From positions 11,261,209 through 11,325,208 of the forward strand of contig CP034992.1 in NCBI GenBank assembly GCA_004026145.2: DNA of 64,000 nt, written 5' to 3'. The notes below the pieces were generated by a model. The model was not told the DNA's origin, searched no databases, and saw nothing but the letters and a program-made list of their open reading frames with translations. Below, one piece after another: positions 56,439 through 64,000 of this stretch. Every line of letters begins with the position of its first letter. Position 1 is the stretch's first letter. The translations under genes were made by a program, and so were the position numbers. Origin of the DNA: Takifugu bimaculatus. Lineage: Eukaryota; Chordata; Actinopteri; Tetraodontiformes; Tetraodontidae.

Positions 56439-59400
56439 CTGAGGGGGGCACAGAAACAACACACAAGCCTTTAAGATCCAGCAGTGGCGTCGAAATGTTG
56501 TAGCGGCCCCTGCTGGAGGGAGGAGCAAACATCAACGCACATGCGGAGGAGCAGAAATAAAAGTGGTTTGATTCACAGCGATGCAGATGCTCCACCTTCA
56601 CATGCTCCAGACAGCGCCGTGTCGACCTCAGGGCGCGCGGCATGTGCGGCAGATCAGGCCTCACAGAGAGGGCCGGCGCTTATGATGAACGGCACGGAAA
56701 GAGCTGGCGGACGTCGCTCAGCCGGCGGGCTGTTTGGGCTGGATGGAGACCGCCGAGCGCACCTGCTGCTCCACATGTCTGCAATAGTGCAGATGAGGGC
56801 AATTTGTTCTGCCGAAGATGCCACGGAGTTTCTCCTGCTCACGTCTGTCCAAAGACATATTTAGCAGGAAGCTGCCGGTAAAAAACGTTTGGTCCTCCCA
56901 CTCACAAATAGCTGAATCCAGGCTTTAGGATGGAGAAGACGCCCGAGACCCGATTTGGAGGCGACATTTGCGTCACGACCGTCATCTTTGCTTCGAGCAC
57001 AATTGTTTGTGGACGACATGAAAAGGGGAAAAAAGGGAATATTTGTGGTTGTGTTGGTGACGGGCCTGGCACTGAAGGGACACAGATGGGAGCCAGCAAC
57101 ACTCGTCTCCCTGTCCCTAGCAACCTCACATAATTATCACATCTAAATGCTTCAGCCTTCTCTTCTTTTCCACCCGATTTCTCACATTTGGGGATATTTT
57201 TGACTACGCTCTGCTCCACCGCGCTGCGCTTTCACCGCCCTTTTCTGAACCTTAGCACCGACTGCTGACAGACCGGAACGGCCTCCTGAGATCAACGTCA
57301 TCCGGGTGACGATGGCGCCCGACAGTTGCTGGAAAGGATAATCTGAGCTGTCACCTGACAGAAGCCGTTACCATGGTACACACCGGGCAGTCGGGTCGCC
57401 AGCGCGGGACGGGAGATGCTACTCATTCATTATTCCACAGAAGAACATTAGTAGGTTTAAAATGAGAGAAGAGGAAGAGGCGTTTAAAACGGGGTCACGT
57501 GGACGGGAGCAGAAATATTCAAATTTTCTAATCTCACTGGTGAATCTGGTGGAGACGTGAGGATTTATAAAGTTTCATGATCCATTTTATTTTCATTTGA
57601 GCTGCATTTCATTCACCTCCTGGAACACCAGGTTCCCTCCCACAAACATGAACATTAAGTTGATTGGAACCTCTAAATTGCTCCTGTGGGGGGGGCTGCC
57701 AAGTGAAGATTTGCTGAAACTGTAGCCTGTTAAATGCAGGCAGAAAACCCAGCAAGCCTACATGAGTTAAGCCTTATTTTAAAGAAATAAATGCTCGTAC
57801 TGTTGGTCTTTAGGGCCGTTAACCTCCTCCGGAGCTCCATGATAAATACATCAGTGGAAAGTATCCATTCACAAGTATTAAAACCCCTTATTCTGGTTGG
57901 ACGATGCATTAATGGAGCTGAAGACCCTGCGTGCCTGATCTGGGCCGTCGCCACGCTTCCGGCAGATTCACACTACAGTTGAAAACCCCGAGGACGGGAC
58001 AGCTGTCCTTTCATGGTCTTCCATCATGACTGAACTGTTATCCAGACCGCTGGTGCGCTAATGATATTATTCAGGGCGCTGGCTCTCACTCGCACCCTGC
58101 ACAGCGCCAGAACAAACAGCGGCCCCGACTTCATCTGGCCTCTGCTGCCCCTGCAGATATCACACCCCGGAGACTCCAGGCAATTAGGGAGGAGAAGAAC
58201 ACGGCTCGGCTTGTCTCATCTCCCCCACCTCAGCGGTTGGCTTTCAGACTGAAATTCTGAAACAGTTATTTTCATGTTCCGTCTGCGCCGGGCTGCTGCA
58301 GAGCTGCCAGAGACGCATCCGGTTGGGCCCCGGCTTCCTTCTGGCTGAGGTGAGCAACAGAGGGTACCATCTCCTAACATCCTTTACTTCAGCTCTGGTG
58401 ATGTTATGGTCTTTTAGGGCAGATTTTCACAGACTGGAGAAGCTTATTATAATGGGGGAGGGGGGGGTACAGAGGCCAGAGCCAACTTTGTGCCCATGAC
58501 CTCCCCTCTCAAATGGTTTTATTCTGGTCTCCGCTGGATTTCCAGTCTCCTCTGAAAGGACCTGTTGAAGAGGAAAGTCATTCCAAGGGGCAAAGGTTAT
58601 TTGTGATGGATGAGGGCTCTGAAACAATGCAGAGGCTGTGCGGAGAGAGCTAATTCCCCATTAGCAGACCAGTAATGAGGATCGACTCTCTCCAATTTTG
58701 CTCGACACTCTTATAGGAGCATAAAAATATAATATAATATAATGAGCGCTCTGTCTGACCGAGGACCATCACCGCTCTCATTATAGCCACAACTGCCAAA
58801 CATCTAACAGTCAACAGAACAAACGCCAAATTAGCCGAGAGGGAGCGTTTAACACTGGAGGAGCGCAGCATCAGCTCGCTCGTTTTAGAGAAATAAATGA
58901 ACCAGAGTGGAGTTTAAGACATCTCTGCTTGTAGAAATCAGTTCTCATCTTTCCCATCTGGACCCCAGCAACAAGTTGTGCTCCATCTCCCTCTCCAAGC
59001 GGACTGCTCACACGGAGAGCTCACCGGATAACAACGCGCATCCCCTCTAAACCCAGAACCCCTGACATAACGGGCCAATCCTCCAGGAAGAGGGGGAAGA
59101 ACTGTCAGATGGAGAGCTGAGAGGACACAAGATGGCCCTCAAAGAGAGCGTGTCAGAGAAATAACCTGTCGGGGCCAGCGGAGGGCCGACGGCAGCCCTT
59201 CAGGGGGAAACGCGGCAGAGACGAAAAGGAAAAGGAATCTGGGGGCTCGAAGCCAGACGCCTGGTTCAGCTGCTGCAGGTCGGCTCACTCAGAACTGGGA
59301 TGGCTGCACAAGAAGGGGCACTAATGTTCACCTCATGTTCAACATCAAACTACAATACATCCTTTTGCCGGCTACGAGATCACCATCATAATCATTTCAG

Positions 59401-61008
59401 ACTTCACCTCATTTGTTTTTAGTGGCACTTTGACATTAACAGTAATTAGAACAAACCCTAATGGCCTAATAACAATTTCTACCATATTGATGGTGATTGA
59501 AGTTTTGCTCCCATCTGGCCATTTACTGCCATTCTGTCTTCTTCGTCATTAGAAAACAAAGTTAGGGATAAAAAATGTGAGTCACAAGACGCTGTAGCAC
59601 ATCACTTTCCTCACGGGAACTCAAAAGAATCCCTCCCCAGTCTTGTGTAATGGTTAACTAGCGACTGATCAATAATTCATGGAGGTTTTTGTCACTTATT
59701 GACTTGTTCAATATTTAACAGGAGCCACTCCCAGAACGTGTTCACGGTCTTAATCATTCATTTGGGGGGTTCTACGTGCACCAAAATTCACAGGACTCGG
59801 GAGTCTTAACTGCAGGGCGACGCGTAATGATGTTACTGATGTCGCATTAAGCATGTAAGGAATGCAGGACACTGGGTTTTTGCTTATTGTCCATCGCTGC
59901 TTTATTTAAATCAAATGGGAATGGTATTAAATAGTAAATCACTCAAACATAAACATATACTCTTTACACCAGCTAATGATTTATTGCTTTCCTGGTAACA
60001 ATTTCATAACAGCGTTAACAGAAAGGAAAATCACTGTTTTTCAAAGTAACGTGGATGAAAATGAAGCCCCTGGAGCCTCCAGATCAGATTCTATATGTGT
60101 TGCAGAGACAAGGCGCGGGCGCTGATGCTGTATTGAGTCAGTCTTTAGTAAAAAAGTCTTTTTTTCTGTCTCCCTTTCACCAAGTGCAGCTCGGTGCCTT
60201 TAGGCTATTCTCAAGCTTAGCTGGTAATTACACATGGCATCCTTGGAGCTCTGGTATGTAAAATTAGTAAACATAAGCAGGCTGCCTAGAGGCAGGGCGC
60301 CGTTTCCTTGAGCCAGGGTGGTTGGGCTGCTTCGCCGCTCCTTGGCCAGCTGGACCCAGAGCAGCTTCACTCCAGCCAGATGTCAAAGGGCAGCAGGACC
60401 CTGGATCCTCCCGCCTCTCTTCACGCTCCGCAAATGTTCGACCCGCCTTCCCGACCACGTCTGGTCTGCTCTGACAAACATCGGCCTGTTGAATCAAACA
60501 TCCTGCGCCGCTAAATGCAGCTGGAGACGCCGCTATAGGCGACAGGAGGGATGGAGCAGAGAAAAAAGGCATCCTTCACCGTCTTGTTTCCAATCTTTGG
60601 CCTGTCAGCTTTAAGGATGATGTCTGTGAAACTGCATCCTAAAAATACACTTGACAGCTGTTCCAAGATTAAAAAGGGCCCGGTTTGAATGGGCGGCTCG
60701 CCCTAAATTCAAACACAAAAAAAATTTCCGATCTGCCATTTTTCCATTAAAGCACTCTGGCGTGAGTCTCAATTATTTACATATTTTTCTGCCTTTGGAA
60801 ACAGGAGGAGTCAAATCCAATGGGGAAAACTGGTCCACAGATCTTTGATGCTACGCTACTATTAGCACAAACCTGTTATCCTGAGGTGTAAAACAGACAA
60901 GGGCAACAGCACCTCCCACACAGGTAAATGAGGAAATACTGAAGAATTACAGGGCGTTACAAGGAAATAAGCTTTTAAGAGTTTAATCAATTAACTCAAC
61001 AGCTATTC

Positions 61009-61043
61009 AAATAGTCATTGATTCATGAAATCAATGACTATTT
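61009..61043. repeat. Perfect 15-bp inverted repeat (hairpin, 5-base loop)
   Basis: AAATAGTCATTGATT (61009-61023) and its exact reverse complement (61029-61043) flank the loop CATGA. The arms are AT-rich with an ATCAATG/CATTGAT core. Function unknown. Confidence 0.9.
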
Positions 61044-62763
61044 ATTGATGCTCTGAGCACCACAAAGAAAATATAAAGACAATCGCTTGGTGAAATGGTA
61101 GAAAAATTGCACGAGCCGGGATGGGGGGGACAAAATGCACCTGTAATAGTTTCTAGAGTTCTGGATCTACAGAGTCCCAGCCAGAGAAGATGGCTGTAAA
61201 CATTAATGGGCCACTTTACTCGAGAGCATGTCCACAGTCTTGCGTAATATTGATTTGAAGACCAGTGGGAGCAGACTACAGCAAATCAGTGTATTTATTT
61301 CTCATTTCATATCCACATTAAAAGGCAGAAACTTTGCCAGAAGGCCCCCTTTCATGTTGCTGCCGTCGACCGACAGACAAGCAGCGGTAAAATGCTAATA
61401 ATTTCGACTTGGGCGTGTGGCAAAGCTCCGCGCTCTTATCTGAAATTCCAATTGATGAACTGGAGCAGCGCGAGACTCTCAAGGTAAGACGGATTCATAC
61501 TGAATAAAGAACCCTCGTCCCAGGCGATCCCACTCCTCATCCCTCACTACCGCGCCCGTCTTCATGTGACTATCATTTTATTTTGCTTGTCCTGGAGAGT
61601 CAGGGGTGGGTTTTCGCCTGAAGAGGGTGTTTTTTTTTCATTACCTGCAGACACACGCGCTAATGATGCCATCATTTCCACTGAGCAAAGACTTTATTCC
61701 ACGTGGACCTTCCACCAGGTTGATTAAGAATTCTCTCTTGGTTAAAAAAAAAAACAGCCAGAAGGCAGATTGAACCCCTGCAGTAGGGCCACATTGCCTG
61801 ATTCTCAACCTTTTCTGCATCTTTAAACTGTAATTTATAATTAGATATATGCGTATTAGATAAAACGTATGTATTTATGGTTCCTGCCTCGCTGAATTCC
61901 GACCACGAACCATCTCGAGCAGAAACATCTCTTTGGTTTTAGGGCATGTTCCCCCCAAACAGACCTCCGTTTCAACGATCATGCTGCCATCTAGTGTACA
62001 GGAAGGGAACAGGCAGTCGATGTTTATTACATAATGGAAACAGAACTCTATTCCTCAATTCCACGTATGACTAACAACTTATCTGGGAACAGTACTTGCA
62101 GCTACTTCATATGTTTTATTCTGTATTAAGAATGAATGGTACATTCACAAATTCAGGCTTCAGACTAAACCCTACCTTAGCAGCTGCATGCTCAGAGAAT
62201 GAAAAGTTCAAAATTCAGAGGCCCACAAGGAAATAACTGGTGTATTTGTGAAGACGCGAGTGCTGCTGTCTGACTTTTTAGGCTTTAGAATTAGTCAGGA
62301 GAGTAAATATTTGAATCAGACTGCGTCAATATTTATACATGAATTATTGCACCAGACTTTGGAGAGGCGTTATGGGGTGATATTACCGTCAACTGGAAAC
62401 AAATTCCCCGGAATACATACATGGTTTTGTTCGGTAAAGAGACTTGTGATCTTCTTAAATCAAGAAATTGTCATTAAACACATCATAGCCAACCGTCTAC
62501 AGTCTGTTGCTGGCTCAGCAAAATCAGCAGCATGCAACAAATATAAGACACAAGCAGCTATACTGATTTTATTGTTGAGGACTTACTTGTATAAAACTGC
62601 ACATCTGAATTTTCCCCAAAAATTTCCCCAAAAACTTCTCAACAGGTGTGTCTATTCAACCTTTAAGAGGCCTCCCTCAAAAATGTGTCCAAATACATAA
62701 TGTTAAAATGAAAGAAAAAGCTAAATACCTGACCTTTCTACCTGTACACTGGCAGAGACTGGC

Positions 62764-62765
<2 letters not shown>

Positions 62766-62839
<74 letters not shown>
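62766..62839. repeat. TG microsatellite (about 36 units)
   Basis: A long uninterrupted TG run in the TEX264 intron. Confidence 0.95.
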
Positions 62840-62841
<2 letters not shown>

Positions 62842-63089
62842 AATGCTGCAACTGTTCATACCAACCTCTAGGGATTAAAAAAATAATTTTATTTTCTACG
62901 TTTTTTTAAAGCTTCGTGCACAGAAAAAAAGCAATGATCTGAATCATTTGAAAAGTAAATAAAGAAGTGTTTTGTTTTAGGGCTGCAGCAAATAACTAAA
63001 TTATAAATGCTGACCACATAGAGCAGCTAAATGTGCACTTTCAGATGCTGTGCCAAGGGCCCCTATTTTGCCACGCTGCATGTCGGACA

Positions 63090-63118
63090 CCCCCCCCCCC
63101 CCCCCCCCCCCACCCCCC
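63090..63118. repeat. Poly-C tract with one interruption
   Basis: 22 cytosines, one A, then six cytosines. Length may be unreliable in the assembly. Confidence 0.9.
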
Positions 63119-63573
63119 ATGGAGGCTTAAATGCCAGCAGGGACAACACACGCGCTTATCAGAGAAAAGAGCAGAGTACACGGTTAACTTTGCCTCAACT
63201 TATGAAATAAGGCACAAACAGGGCCGTCTCTGAGTAAATGTTATCGTTCTCCAAACCAGATGTGAGGAGGCTCTTCTCACAGCAACTGGGATCTGAACAA
63301 ACAATCCCATCTAGCAGGCAGCTGTTGTGCGTCGCTTCTGGGGTGCAGACACAACTCCCCATGAACTACAGGCTGAAGCACCCACAGATCTCAGCTGAGA
63401 TCCAAACCATTTTTACATAACATGGCTTTTCATAATGGCCGTCAAGGCTAAAGGGCAATTCATTGCTTCTTCCAGCTGGAATGTTCTTATTAAACACTCA
63501 GAATAAAAGCTGATTCTGTTTTTTTTTTTTTTTTTCCCCCAGCCGTTCCTTAATGCGTGCGAAGCCGGCTGTC

Positions 63574-63602
63574 TCTGTGTGTGTGTGTGTGTGTGTGTGT
63601 GT
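63574..63602. repeat. GT microsatellite
   Basis: About 14 GT units, roughly 35 bp after a T/C-rich run. Confidence 0.9.
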
Positions 63603-64000
63603 ATGACTCAGATGCAGACAAACACTGATGCTCCCTGAAACCACAAATGAGGATGGAAAAAACATCAACAGTGCAACGTGGCATTGAACAGCTGACTGGT
63701 TTCATCATTCAGGCCCACTTCCTTCGAACGGCTGCTTCTGCGGGCTCAGGACACACACACATGCGAAATTCTAACTTTTAAACCAGCCTGTGTGTTACGC
63801 GGGTACGACCGGATTTAATCAAGTTGGCAATCCAAGTCGAAAACCTGAGATTGCTTTTAAAAAACAAAGTCTCATCAGTGGGTGTGCAGACAAAATGGAA
63901 GGCAGTCGTTCTTAGAATTAGGAAACCTGCAGGTGTCTCAAAATGATGACAATCTGCCGCTTTATTCAGTTAGAGAACAGATTAAAATAGTGACAGACGA

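Larger units (their letters stand above)
56439..64000. other. TEX264 intron, open at window edge
   Basis: No membrane-anchor exon of TEX264 and no other gene is seen on either strand. It holds a 15-bp hairpin (61009-61043), a TG repeat (62766-62839), a poly-C run (63090-63118), a T run near 63520 and another GT repeat (63574-63602). Confidence 0.65.

Noticed and set aside
62248..62700. A 150-codon plus-strand frame
   Set aside because: A few frames of this length are expected by chance in 64 kb; no signal, domain, or splice context was recognised.
56439..64000. Search for the TEX264 N-terminal membrane-anchor exon
   Set aside because: No minus-strand frame with a hydrophobic start followed by the expected domain and a donor was found, so it is placed outside the window.
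1..64000. tRNA, rRNA or known microRNA genes
   Set aside because: Looking for T-loop motifs (GGTTCGA-type) and familiar hairpins gave no convincing candidate; a covariance-model search would be decisive.

Overview
The window is vertebrate nuclear DNA, almost certainly from a teleost and probably a pufferfish-like species with a compact genome. The genes have GT-AG introns. PARP3 packs ten coding exons into 2.7 kb with introns of about 65-210 bp. Around the genes lie CA/TG, TATC and CATC microsatellites and fish-type transposon remnants. All genes are on the minus strand, in the order TEX264, GRM2, PARP3, GPR62 (right to left). This is the order and orientation I recall for human 3p21.

Layout, left to right. 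(1) 1-2820 is a partial second copy of the block at 7914-9829. It carries PARP3 coding exon 1 (30-209), a PARP3-type promoter region and a stray copy of the last GRM2 exon (2728-2801). Three solo LTRs (244-625, 1247-1594, 1691-1916), each with a clean target-site duplication, are present here and absent from the other copy. (2) 2585-4105 encodes a GPR61/GPR62-family receptor. Its last 78 codons come from the duplicated block, so its tail is chimeric. (3) 5408-8122 is a complete PARP3 gene (528 aa by my splicing). (4) 9737-21802 is a complete GRM2 coding region (5 exons, 893 aa), with a probable 5' UTR exon near 27.8-28.1 kb; one intron holds a 22-unit minisatellite. (5) 30238-56438 and beyond holds the last three coding exons of TEX264, including the LC3-interacting motif. 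Its introns are very large (3.8 kb, 21.7 kb, more than 7.5 kb) and contain a 1.9 kb CATC array, a Tigger/pogo-like element, a hAT-like element, hairpins and clusters of POU- and homeodomain-type motifs. The TEX264 N-terminal exon(s) are not in the window.

The main novelty is the junction at about 2820. The simplest reading is a tandem duplication of a 7.0 kb unit running from the last GRM2 intron, through PARP3, into the coding tail of GPR62. It predicts a second PARP3 and a GPR62 with its native tail within about 5.1 kb to the left of the window. GRM2 is intact, the GPR62 copy seen here has a swapped tail, and an LTR sits beside the first coding exon of the second PARP3.

The genes do not form an operon. 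They act separately: TEX264 in ER-phagy, GRM2 in presynaptic glutamate sensing, PARP3 in DNA-break ADP-ribosylation, and GPR62 as an orphan receptor. I saw no tRNA, rRNA, CRISPR array or prokaryotic system.
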